Position numbers and translations under genes: made by a program | Part shown: positions 26,125-34,224 of the stretch, one piece after another | How the letters are laid out: each line of letters begins with the position of its first letter | Position numbering within the stretch: the first letter of the stretch is position 1 | Notes under the pieces: generated by a model | Told to the model about the DNA's origin: nothing | Database searches by the model: none | The model's input: only the letters and a program-made list of their open reading frames with translations | From: UMGS1889 sp964540575 | GTDB lineage: Bacteria; Bacillota; Clostridia; Oscillospirales; Ruminococcaceae | Length of the DNA: 64,000 bases | Direction: 5' to 3' | Assembly: GCA_964540575.1 (NCBI GenBank) | Contig: CAZINI010000003.1 | Span: forward strand, 1 to 64,000

Positions 26125-28498
26125 TGAGCTTTTGCAAAGCCGTGAGTTTGTTTTTCTTGACGGCGGTATGGGTACGATGCTGCAAGCAAGGGGGCTGAAG
26201 CCGGGCGGAAGTCCCGAGGCTATGAGCATTGAATCTCCCGATGTGCTTGTGGGCGTTCATCTGGAATATCTGAATGCGGGTGCGGATATTATCTACACCA
26301 ATACATTCGGTGCAAACCGTTATAAGCTGACGGAGTGCGGATATTCCGTTGATGAAGCCATATCCTCAGCGGTGAAAAACGCCCGCAAGGCAATAGAGCT
26401 TTCGGGAAAGGACGCTCTTGCCGCTCTTGACATTGGTCCTATCGGTCAGCTGCTTGAGCCTACGGGAAGCCTTTCCTTTGATGAGGCATACGACATTTTC
26501 AAGGAGCAGATAGAAGCAGGCGTTCGGGCGGGTGCGGATTTGGTCGTTTTTGAAACTATGTCCGACCTGTATGAACTGAAAGCGGCTATTCTGGCGGCAA
26601 GGGAAAACTCCGAGCTGCCTATTATCTGCACTATGACGTTTGAGGAAAATATGCGGACGTTCACGGGCTGTTCGGTTCCGTCAATGGCTCTGACGCTGGA
26701 GGGTCTGGGCGTTCGGGCAATAGGCGTGAACTGCTCTCTCGGTCCCGATGAGCTTTATGCGGTCATGGAGGAGCTGTCCCGCTGGACTACACTTCCGCTT
26801 ATTTTCAAGCCGAATGCAGGACTGCCCGACCCCGTCACCAACAAGTACAACGTATCTCACGAGGAATTTGCCGAGAGTATGGTCAAGACTGTTCCTTTGG
26901 GAGTGAAACTATTCGGTGGCTGCTGCGGAACTACTCCCGATTATATTAAGGCTATGGTAAACAAACTGTCCGATAAACGGTACACAAAGCAGACGTCAAA
27001 AATACCTGCGGCGGTGTGCAGTGCGTCCGATACGGTGGTGATAGATCAGCCGAGGATTATCGGCGAAAGGATAAATCCCACAGGTAAAAAGCTGTTTAAG
27101 GCTGCACTTTTAAAGGGTGATATTGACTATATTCTGGGGCAGGCTATCGAGCAGATACACGCAGGTGCGGATATTCTCGATGTAAATGTGGGTCTGCCCG
27201 GCGTTGACGAAAAGCAGATGATGGTGACGGCTGTCAAAGCAATTCAGGGCGTTACGGACGTGCCTTTGCAGCTGGACTCAACTATCCCCGAGGTCATGGA
27301 GGCGGCTCTTCGTTATTACAACGGCAAGCCTATTGTTAATTCGGTAAACGGCGAGGAAAAGTCCCTTTCGACGGTGCTTCCGCTGGTGAAGAAATACGGT
27401 GCGGCAGTGGTAGGTCTTACGCTGGACGAAAACGGCATTCCCAAGACTGCCGACGAGCGGTTCGCTATTGCCGAACGTATATTAAATCGTGCACTGGAAT
27501 ACGGTATTCGCCGTGAGGACGTGTTTATCGACTGCCTGACGCTGACGGCGTCAGCCGAGCAGGAGGGCGTTATGGAAACGGTCAAGGCACTTCATCGTGT
27601 CAAGACCGAGCTGGGTCTGAAAACCGTTCTGGGTGTGTCAAACATATCTTTCGGACTGCCGAACAGGGAGCTTGTGAACTGCAATTTCTTAGCAATGGCA
27701 CTGTCAAACGGGCTTGACCTGCCAATTATCAACCCGAATGTGGCATCAATGACGGGTGCAGTCAGGGCGTACAAGCTGTTGACGGCTATTGACAAGAATT
27801 CGGTGGAATTTATCGCTGCATACGGCGGGGACAATTCATCTCCAAAGCCCGCACAGAATGCGGTAAAATCGTCGGATATGACCCTTGCGTATGCCATCGA
27901 AAACGGCTTGAAGGCGGAGGGTGCACGAATTACCGAAGAACTGCTTGCCACTGTTGACAGTATGGAGATAGTTAACGAACAGCTTATTCCCGCTTTGGAC
28001 AGGGCAGGGGAGCAGTTTGAGAAAGGCAAGATATTCCTGCCGCAGCTGATACTGTCTGCAAGCGTTGCACAGGCGGCGTTTGAGGTCATTCGCCGAAAGA
28101 TGATTGAAAGCAATTCGTCCCCCGTCTGCAAGGGCAAGGTGGTTCTGGCAACGGTAAAGGGGGATATTCACGACATTGGCAAGAATATCGTCAAGGTGCT
28201 TCTGGAGAATTACGGCTTTGAGGTCATCGACCTTGGCAAGGACGTGGAATATGAAGCGGTGCTGAATGCCGCCGTTGAGCATAAGGCGAAACTGGTGGGG
28301 CTGTCCGCACTTATGACCACCACGCTGAAATCAATGGAGGAAACCATCGCCCTGCTGAGAGCGAACAACGTTGACTGCAAGATAGTGGTCGGCGGTGCGG
28401 TCCTCACTCCCGATTACGCCGAAAAGATAGGTGCAGACTTCTATGCAAAGGACGCCAAGGAAACGGTGGATATTGCTAAAAAGGTCTATGGGGAATAA
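26114..28498 (+). CDS. metH: Cobalamin-dependent methionine synthase without activation domain
   Basis: 794 residues, shorter than the roughly 1200 of full MetH because the reactivation domain is encoded by the preceding gene. The order is a homocysteine-binding domain (about 1-290, zinc Cys in GVNCS and GGCCGT), a pterin-binding domain (about 310-570, IIGERINPTGKK), the helical cap (about 590-670) and the B12-binding domain (about 675-794) with DIHDIG, whose His is the lower cobalt ligand. It moves methyl from 5-methyl-THF via cobalamin to homocysteine. The start is GTG at 26114 after AGGGGAGAT, inside the 3' end of the activation gene. A bidirectional terminator closes the run. Confidence 0.94.
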   Translation: MNFNELLQSREFVFLDGGMGTMLQARGLKPGGSPEAMSIESPDVLVGVHLEYLNAGADIIYTNTFGANRYKLTECGYSVDEAISSAVKNARKAIELSGKDALAALDIGPIGQLLEPTGSLSFDEAYDIFKEQIEAGVRAGADLVVFETMSDLYELKAAILAARENSELPIICTMTFEENMRTFTGCSVPSMALTLEGLGVRAIGVNCSLGPDELYAVMEELSRWTTLPLIFKPNAGLPDPVTNKYNVSHEEFAESMVKTVPLGVKLFGGCCGTTPDYIKAMVNKLSDKRYTKQTSKIPAAVCSASDTVVIDQPRIIGERINPTGKKLFKAALLKGDIDYILGQAIEQIHAGADILDVNVGLPGVDEKQMMVTAVKAIQGVTDVPLQLDSTIPEVMEAALRYYNGKPIVNSVNGEEKSLSTVLPLVKKYGAAVVGLTLDENGIPKTADERFAIAERILNRALEYGIRREDVFIDCLTLTASAEQEGVMETVKALHRVKTELGLKTVLGVSNISFGLPNRELVNCNFLAMALSNGLDLPIINPNVASMTGAVRAYKLLTAIDKNSVEFIAAYGGDNSSPKPAQNAVKSSDMTLAYAIENGLKAEGARITEELLATVDSMEIVNEQLIPALDRAGEQFEKGKIFLPQLILSASVAQAAFEVIRRKMIESNSSPVCKGKVVLATVKGDIHDIGKNIVKVLLENYGFEVIDLGKDVEYEAVLNAAVEHKAKLVGLSALMTTTLKSMEETIALLRANNVDCKIVVGGAVLTPDYAEKIGADFYAKDAKETVDIAKKVYGE

Positions 28499-28518
28499 TA
28501 TATCCATATAACACAAAA

Positions 28519-28562
28519 TCCCGCATACAGTTCACAAATTGAACCGTATGCGGGAATATTTT
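28519..28562. terminator. Bidirectional terminator between metH and the cyclophilin gene
   Basis: TCCCGCATACAGTTCA (from 28519) pairs with TGAACCGTATGCGGGA (to 28555) with one mismatch, flanked by A-rich and T-rich tracts. Confidence 0.85.
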
Positions 28563-28578
28563 TGCAAATCGTAAAAAA

Positions 28579-29049
28579 TCATTCCATGTATACTCTTGCC
28601 ATCTTCTGTTCCTTAACGGGACGGTCGCCGTAGGTGGTTTCGGTGGTTGCGATCTCGTCAACAACGTCCATTCCCTCAACAACCTTGCCGAATGCCGCAT
28701 AGTCGCCGTCAAGATGGGGAGCGTCCTCGTGCATAATGAAGAACTGGGAGCTTGCACTGTCCTTGAACATAGATCTTGCCATGGAAATAACGCCTCTTGT
28801 GTGCTTGAGGTCGTTCTTCACGCCGTTGGAAGCGAACTCGCCCTTGATCTTCTCATCGGAGCCGCCCATTCCCGTTCCCTCGGGGTCGCCGCCCTGTATC
28901 ATAAAGCCTTCGATAACACGGTGGAAGATAAGTCCGTCATAGAAGCCGTTCTTTACCAGCCTTTCAAAGTTTGCAACGGTTATGGGAGCGTACTCGGGGT
29001 AAAGCTCCAACTTGATCTTCTTTCCGTTTTCCATTTCAATTACTACCAT
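28579..29049 (-). CDS. Cyclophilin-type peptidyl-prolyl cis-trans isomerase
   Basis: About 156 residues of a compact bacterial cyclophilin that speeds proline isomerisation. FHRVIEGFMIQGGDPEGTG carries the catalytic Arg and the core FxxGG motif; SQFFIMHEDAPHLDGDYAAFGKV completes the pocket. It has no signal peptide, so cytoplasmic. The start at 29049 was preferred because GAAAGGAAG lies eight bases before it; the longer frame from 29067 would place the start within that site. Monocistronic with its own promoter. Confidence 0.93.
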   Translation of the reverse strand: MVVIEMENGKKIKLELYPEYAPITVANFERLVKNGFYDGLIFHRVIEGFMIQGGDPEGTGMGGSDEKIKGEFASNGVKNDLKHTRGVISMARSMFKDSASSQFFIMHEDAPHLDGDYAAFGKVVEGMDVVDEIATTETTYGDRPVKEQKMARVYME

Positions 29050-29093
29050 TTTAAAACTTCCTTTCATAGCCGCATTTTCGGCACAATAGCATT

Positions 29094-29122
29094 ATTATAC
29101 CACATTTGCATCGGCTTTTCAA
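29094..29122 (-). promoter_or_regulatory. Promoter of the cyclophilin gene
   Basis: Minus strand: TTGAAA (29122-29117), 17-bp spacer, TATAAT (29099-29094). Confidence 0.7.
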
Positions 29123-29223
29123 TAGCTTTTGCGGATTTTTATCTTATAATAAACACCATTTAAATCACGGGGAAGAAATCGGCGTAAAGAAGCTTAAAAC
29201 TGCTGCCTGAGCAATGTAATTGG

Positions 29224-29260
29224 GTGTGTGTTCCCCCGCCTTCGGCGGGGGAACACACAC
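29224..29260. terminator. Perfect 17-bp hairpin with TTC loop
   Basis: The arm GTGTGTGTTCCCCCGCC (29224-29240) pairs without mismatch with 29244-29260 across a three-base loop. It lies ten bases after the lipoprotein stop codon (minus strand). No T-run flanks it on either side, so it may protect the mRNA 3' end or be a recombination product rather than a standard terminator. Confidence 0.6.
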
Positions 29261-29270
29261 TGATAAGTAA

Positions 29271-31970
29271 TCAATCCACCATATTGGAAAATGCCTGCTC
29301 GTCACAGTGTATCTCGCATTCGGGCAGAGCCGATTTCAGATAAATTATGTCCTCATCTTCCTCCAAGATACCCGAAACGGAAAGGCTTTTCAGTGTTTTC
29401 ACCTCGGCAAGGGCTTTGAGATTTTCAAATTCTGTGCCGTTGCAGTCGATGCTTTCGACCTTTGAGCCAACAAAAATGCTCATATCCAGCGGTGTACCGT
29501 TCACACCAAACAGAGTAACTGTCCTTAATTTGGGACAGTTCCCGAAGAACTCATAAGACTTCACAGAACCGAAAAGCTGACCGTATTCCTCCAGCGAATC
29601 CGAACCGTTCACCTGTGAAATGTCAACACCCTTGCTGCTGCCGTCCCAGAAAAAGGTTTTCAGCTTGGGCAGCTTTTCGATAACACGGACATCAACAGCC
29701 GTTTCGTTTGCTAAAGACAGCTTTTCCAAATTAACAAGCTTCTCCACATCGGAATTGTCGATACCCGTCATAGAGGAAATAGTCAGGTCACGCAGCGAGG
29801 TCATTTCAATGAGGAAACTAAAATCATCGCATTCAACGCTGTCAAGCGTCATAACACGGACATTTTTCAGCTTTCCAAGCTGCTCGGCATTTCTGCCGCC
29901 GCTGTACACTCTGACGTCAAATTCTTCCAGAGAAGCAGCCTCGGCTATCTGTGCAAAATCAAGCTTTGAAATAGTAATATCAAGCTTACGGAGATCATTC
30001 AGTGCAGAAATTCCCGAAAAATCGGGGAAATCCTCACTTTCCCAGCCGTACACCTCCAGCTCGGTAACGTTCGGGCAGGCAAAAATATCGTCCAGCTGAC
30101 TTCTCTTCACCTGCTCAACCTTTACGGAAATACTCTCAACATTGCCAAGACCTTTCAGAAAGCTGTAATCTTCATAATTCCCGAAAATATGCAGCTTTTT
30201 CAGCTTCGTAAGCTTGCCGAAATCGGGCAGATAGCCGTTGTCAGCGGAGATATATCCGTCCTCATCTGTGACCGACGGATAGTAGGAAAGCTCCTCCAAT
30301 GCCGTAAGCTCGGTCAAATATTCGGGATTTTCTATTTCCGCCTGATACATATACAAGCCCTTCAAATTCGGCAGATTTTCGCTAAGCCACTTCAAATCAA
30401 AGGAAACGTCATAGCTGTGGTAATTATCGCCTTTCACGGCTGCACAGATCACCGCATTTTCGGGGAAATCAATATCCGAAGCAAGCATTTTAAACGTAAA
30501 CTCGTCACGGCTCGAAATGCAGAGATATTCCGTGTCGGCAGGGACAAAGGTTTCTCCGAACGAAAATCCGTTAACCCCGTTCGTGGACAGCTTTTCCTTG
30601 TAATAATACTCAGCGTCCTCGGGAGAGTCGCCATTTCGGCAGACTTCCATTGTAGCAAAGCACATTTCAAGGCTGATAATACCGCCGCCCATATCGGTCA
30701 CAGAAGCAACACAGGCGTAGCTTTCGCCGTTTTCCAGAGCCTTTGAAGCAGATTTTGCTATCTCGGGATGCTCCGTCAGCTTTGCAAAGAGATATTCGGC
30801 GGCGGAGGTCAGAAGCTCAGCATCGCCGTTTAAAAGGCTGTTATTTTCGTTCGTTTGACCGATAATGAAGTAAAGTGCGGGCTTTCCTCCCTTTTTGGCG
30901 TCCTCAATGCTGTCATAGCCGTAAGAATCAAGCACAAACTCTACATATTTTTCGTAGCTGTCAATGCCAAGTTCATCAAGTATCCCCGCTTCGGAAAACT
31001 CTTTGTAATTCTCCTCGGTGAGCATTTCCATCAGATATTCGTAATCATTGTTTCCGTACAAAGCATTGTCGGTTTCATCATCGTTCAGCACCGAAAAGCT
31101 GCCGTCACTGTTAAGGCGAAGGGTGAGATAATAGCCGTCACAGTTTTGAGCAGCATTTAAAACAAAATCTCTGCCGGGATAAGTGAACTCAATCCCGTCT
31201 ACCTCCCAAACGCCGTAATCGGGACCATGCTTAAGCTCGGCTTCGTTGCTGCCTTCAAACTCTGTTTTCTCCGCTATCCAAAGAATATCCGAAACACCCC
31301 ATTCGATGAGGGTTTCGCCCATCGTGGTCACGCTGTATTCGGCAGATCCTACATACAGCATTTCGCTTTCCATAGCCTTATTCAGCTTAGACTGAATTTC
31401 GGGAGATTTTTCGATAACGCCGAACAGATACTCCGCCGCTTCAAGAGCACGCTCCTTATCCAAAGAAACAGATTCAACATTCCAATAATCATCGTCAAAG
31501 CGAGGAGCTATCCCGAAATAAACGGCAGGTTCTCCCACATAATTCCATAAATCATCAAAAAGCTTGTCTGCACCGCCAAAATGAGCACTGTAATCGTCGC
31601 CCTCCATAAGCAGGGCTTCTCCGCCGCCTGATACATATCTGATAAGATTCATCATTTTGTCATAATCGGCAGCTTCGTAATTTCCCTTGCCGTCATATTT
31701 GATATAGACAGTTTCATTTTCCGCTTCCGAGATGCACTTTTCAAGGAACGCTTTGTCGGGTGCTTTGAAAAAGAACTCGCTGCTGTCCTCCGAAACTTCC
31801 GTGACCAATCTGTCAGTTTCATTCTCCGAACTGTCCTCTTTATAGGACAGTACCGTTTCCAAAACAGTGCCTTCCTCCACCGACTGTCCGCTGTTTTTAG
31901 GCTGACAGCCGCAAAGTCCCGCACACATAACGACCGCTGTTATGACCGATAATATCCGTTTGCAATTCAT
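29271..31970 (-). CDS. Leucine-rich-repeat lipoprotein with duplicated N-terminal modules
   Basis: About 899 residues. A signal peptide ends in the lipobox LCGC (Cys22), so it is anchored outside the membrane. Two related modules follow: around 90-230 (PAVYFGIAPRF...RALEAAEYLFGVIEKSPEIQ) and around 375-500 (PALYFIIGQTN...LLTSAAEYLFAKLTEHPEIA). The second is a diverged copy of the first. The C-terminal 370 residues are leucine-rich repeats of about 22-24 residues (for example LTELTALEELSYYP, FGKLTKLKKLHIFG). Such proteins usually bind other proteins or glycans at the surface. The start at 31970 follows CGGGGGAAT; a longer frame lacks a site. The module family is not one I recognise. Confidence 0.8.
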   Translation of the reverse strand: MNCKRILSVITAVVMCAGLCGCQPKNSGQSVEEGTVLETVLSYKEDSSENETDRLVTEVSEDSSEFFFKAPDKAFLEKCISEAENETVYIKYDGKGNYEAADYDKMMNLIRYVSGGGEALLMEGDDYSAHFGGADKLFDDLWNYVGEPAVYFGIAPRFDDDYWNVESVSLDKERALEAAEYLFGVIEKSPEIQSKLNKAMESEMLYVGSAEYSVTTMGETLIEWGVSDILWIAEKTEFEGSNEAELKHGPDYGVWEVDGIEFTYPGRDFVLNAAQNCDGYYLTLRLNSDGSFSVLNDDETDNALYGNNDYEYLMEMLTEENYKEFSEAGILDELGIDSYEKYVEFVLDSYGYDSIEDAKKGGKPALYFIIGQTNENNSLLNGDAELLTSAAEYLFAKLTEHPEIAKSASKALENGESYACVASVTDMGGGIISLEMCFATMEVCRNGDSPEDAEYYYKEKLSTNGVNGFSFGETFVPADTEYLCISSRDEFTFKMLASDIDFPENAVICAAVKGDNYHSYDVSFDLKWLSENLPNLKGLYMYQAEIENPEYLTELTALEELSYYPSVTDEDGYISADNGYLPDFGKLTKLKKLHIFGNYEDYSFLKGLGNVESISVKVEQVKRSQLDDIFACPNVTELEVYGWESEDFPDFSGISALNDLRKLDITISKLDFAQIAEAASLEEFDVRVYSGGRNAEQLGKLKNVRVMTLDSVECDDFSFLIEMTSLRDLTISSMTGIDNSDVEKLVNLEKLSLANETAVDVRVIEKLPKLKTFFWDGSSKGVDISQVNGSDSLEEYGQLFGSVKSYEFFGNCPKLRTVTLFGVNGTPLDMSIFVGSKVESIDCNGTEFENLKALAEVKTLKSLSVSGILEEDEDIIYLKSALPECEIHCDEQAFSNMVD

Positions 31971-32016
31971 AAAATATTCCCCCGAAATATTTGTCAAAAA
32001 TTAAGCTTATATCAAT

Positions 32017-32045
32017 ATTATATATTAAAATAATTCAAATGTCAA
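32017..32045 (-). promoter_or_regulatory. Promoter of the LRR lipoprotein gene
   Basis: Minus strand: TTGACA (32045-32040), 17-bp spacer, TATAAT (32022-32017). A consensus promoter. Confidence 0.75.
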
Positions 32046-32058
32046 CAGACAATTCAAA

Positions 32059-32094
32059 TGCCGCTGTTAATATTTCTAAAACATAACAGCGGCA
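32059..32094 (-). terminator. Terminator of the Fic gene
   Basis: TGCCGCTGTTA (minus strand, from 32094) pairs with TAACAGCGGCA (to 32059), followed on that strand by TTTGAATT. It lies just upstream of the lipoprotein promoter. Confidence 0.7.
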
Positions 32095-32099
32095 AATCT

Positions 32100-32705
32100 T
32101 TACAGTTCATTTGATTTATAAGCAGTATAGCCCTCATAATAATAGCTTGCATCAATGCCCTTCATATACATTTCACGGTCATTTATCTTATCGGTAAGAG
32201 CATTTCCGAGAACATGCTTGATCTCAATATCCCGAATGGGACTGCGCTCCATAGCAAGCAGATAGTCGTCCTTGTCAACACGGCTCCAGTCAACTACCTT
32301 ATGCAGACTTGTTTTAAGCATAAGGTCAAGCCAAATCCTGCCGCTTCTGCCGTTGCCCTCACGGAAGGGGTGAGCCGCATTCATCTCCACATACTTTTCG
32401 ATGATCTTATCAAATGTAGACTGCGGCATTTTGTCAATATTTTCAAGTGCAGCTTCAAGATACATTACGGGGGCAAATCTGAAACTGCCCTTTGCAATAT
32501 TCACATTGCGGAGCTTTCCCGCAAAATCGTAAATATCCTCGAACAAAATTCGGTGTATCTCGGAAAGTGCCTTGAATGTACCCGATTGAAGCATATCAAG
32601 GTATCCGCTTTCAAAGAGTTCAAGGGCTTTTTTCTTGCTTATACGCTCTTCTTCACGGGCAAGTTCGGCAGAGTCGGTTATTCCAAGCTTGTTTTCAAGT
32701 GCCAT
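32100..32705 (-). CDS. Class III Fic protein with intact autoinhibitory helix
   Basis: 201 residues. The catalytic motif HPFREGNGRSGR begins at His112 and is complete, so AMP transfer (adenylylation) to a protein hydroxyl is expected. The C-terminal stretch SYYYEG (187-192) matches the class III inhibitory motif SxxxE(G/N), in which the Glu blocks ATP gamma-phosphate until the helix is moved, as in the Neisseria meningitidis Fic protein. The whole chain resembles that protein closely (AMERSP, NREMYMKGI). In class III members the target can be DNA gyrase/topoisomerase IV or Fic itself; the target here is unproven. No separate antitoxin gene is adjacent, as expected for cis inhibition. It has its own promoter and terminator. 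Confidence 0.92.
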   Translation of the reverse strand: MALENKLGITDSAELAREEERISKKKALELFESGYLDMLQSGTFKALSEIHRILFEDIYDFAGKLRNVNIAKGSFRFAPVMYLEAALENIDKMPQSTFDKIIEKYVEMNAAHPFREGNGRSGRIWLDLMLKTSLHKVVDWSRVDKDDYLLAMERSPIRDIEIKHVLGNALTDKINDREMYMKGIDASYYYEGYTAYKSNEL

Positions 32706-32739
32706 AGCATTGTTCCTCTCAAAATGTATCTATACAATT

Positions 32740-32768
32740 ATTATACCACTTTTTAACTCCCAAATCAA
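32740..32768 (-). promoter_or_regulatory. Promoter of the Fic gene
   Basis: Minus strand: TTGATT (32768-32763), 17-bp spacer, TATAAT (32745-32740). Confidence 0.7.
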
Positions 32769-32784
32769 GCCGTGCGAAAAATAA

Positions 32785-32808
32785 ACCGCTGCTCAAAAGA
32801 ACAGCGGT
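32785..32808 (-). terminator. Terminator of pgk
   Basis: ACCGCTG/CAGCGGT stem (32802-32808 with 32785-32791), followed on the minus strand by TTTATTTTT. It sits about 70 bases beyond the pgk stop. Confidence 0.7.
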
Positions 32809-32876
32809 CTATCCGAAAATGCATTAAAACTATCTGCGGAAAAATATTTCCCGCCGAATATCAAACAAATACAAAA

Positions 32877-34100
32877 TTACTTCTCAGCAATAGCAGCAAC
32901 ACCGGGAAGAACCTTGCCCTCGAGATACTCAAGAGAAGCTCCGCCGCCTGTGGAGATGTGGGACATCTTGTCAGCGTAGCCCAGATTGATAGCTGCGGTA
33001 GCGGAATCGCCGCCGCCGATGATAGTGGTAGCGTCAGCAGCTGCGAGAGCCTCGCAAACAGCAACAGTACCCTTCTTAAGAGTGGGGTTCTCAAATACGC
33101 CCATAGGACCGTTCCAAACAACAGTCTTAGCGGACTTAGCAGCCTCAGCAAACAGCTCCATAGTCTTGGGGCCAATGTCAAGACCCATCTTGTCAGCGGG
33201 GATCTTGTCGGAATCTACGATCTCAACGGAGATCTCAGCATCGATAGGATCGGGGAAGGAAGCAGCGATAGCTGTATCAACGGGCAGGAGCAGCTTCTTG
33301 CCAAGCTTGTCAGCCTTAGCCAGCATTTCCTTACAGTAGTCGATCTTTTCCTCGTCAACGAGAGAGGTACCTACCTCACAGCCCTTAGCCTTGAGGAATG
33401 TGTAAGCCATACCGCCGCCGATGATGAGAGTATCGCACTTTTCAAGCAGATTGGAGATAACATTCAGCTTATCGGCAACCTTTGCACCGCCGAGGATAGC
33501 AACGAAGGGTCTTTCGGGAACCTCAACAGCATTTCCGAGATACTGAATTTCCTTCTGCATCAGGTAACCAACTGCTGTTTCCTTAACGAACTTTGTAACG
33601 CCTGCTGTGGAAGCGTGAGCTCTGTGAGAAGAACCGAAAGCGTCCATAACGAATACTTCGCCGTCAACCAGATCTGCAAGCTCCTTGGAAAGGTTTTCGC
33701 CGTTCTTGGTTTCGTCAGCACCTCTGAATCTTGTGTTTTCCAGAACAACGATGTCGCCGTCAGCCATTTCGGAAACGGCCTTCTTAGCATTGTCGCCGAC
33801 AACTGTATCATCGGGAGCGAATGTAACCTTTGTGCCGGGGAGAAGCTCAGCCAGTCTGTCAGCAGCGGGCTTCAGAGAGAACTTAGCCTCGGGGCCGTTC
33901 TTGGGCTTGCCGAGATGAGAGCAGAGAACGACCTTGCCGCCGTCTGCAATAAGCTTCTTGATAGTGGGGAGGGCAGCAGTGATTCTGTTGTCGTTGGTGA
34001 TAACTCCGTCCTTCATAGGAACGTTGAAGTCAACTCTTACGAGAACCTTTTTGCCCTTAACGTTAATGTCGTCAACTGTGACCTTGTTTAAACCTGCCAT
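32877..34100 (-). CDS. pgk: Phosphoglycerate kinase
   Basis: 407 residues, slightly longer than the usual 394-400. It transfers phosphate from 1,3-bisphosphoglycerate to ADP in glycolysis. The N-terminal RVDFNVPMK motif, CSHLGKP, the nucleotide site GGGDSATA and the C-terminal HISTGGGASLE are all present. Codon use is clean and strongly biased, typical of a highly expressed gene, and unlike its neighbours. It is not linked to gap or to tpiA/gpmI, which sit 7 kb away on the other strand. Its own promoter lies in the gap before the LacI-type gene. Confidence 0.97.
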   Translation of the reverse strand: MAGLNKVTVDDINVKGKKVLVRVDFNVPMKDGVITNDNRITAALPTIKKLIADGGKVVLCSHLGKPKNGPEAKFSLKPAADRLAELLPGTKVTFAPDDTVVGDNAKKAVSEMADGDIVVLENTRFRGADETKNGENLSKELADLVDGEVFVMDAFGSSHRAHASTAGVTKFVKETAVGYLMQKEIQYLGNAVEVPERPFVAILGGAKVADKLNVISNLLEKCDTLIIGGGMAYTFLKAKGCEVGTSLVDEEKIDYCKEMLAKADKLGKKLLLPVDTAIAASFPDPIDAEISVEIVDSDKIPADKMGLDIGPKTMELFAEAAKSAKTVVWNGPMGVFENPTLKKGTVAVCEALAAADATTIIGGGDSATAAINLGYADKMSHISTGGGASLEYLEGKVLPGVAAIAEK

Positions 34101-34154
34101 TGGTATGACATCCTTTCGTTTAAAAAATCTGCCGCATTTGCAGCTTATAATACT

Positions 34155-34183
34155 ATTTTATAACATTTTTGCATAATTATCAA
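34155..34183 (-). promoter_or_regulatory. Promoter of pgk
   Basis: Minus strand: TTGATA (34183-34178), 17-bp spacer, TAAAAT (34160-34155). Confidence 0.65.
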
Positions 34184-34224
34184 GGGGTTTTCAGGAAAAA
34201 TTTTTGTTAATAGGAAAATTTTTT

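Noticed and set aside
29160..29223. Small RNA or leader peptide downstream of the cyclophilin promoter region
   Set aside because: No start signal, structure or open frame stands out apart from the perfect hairpin that follows.
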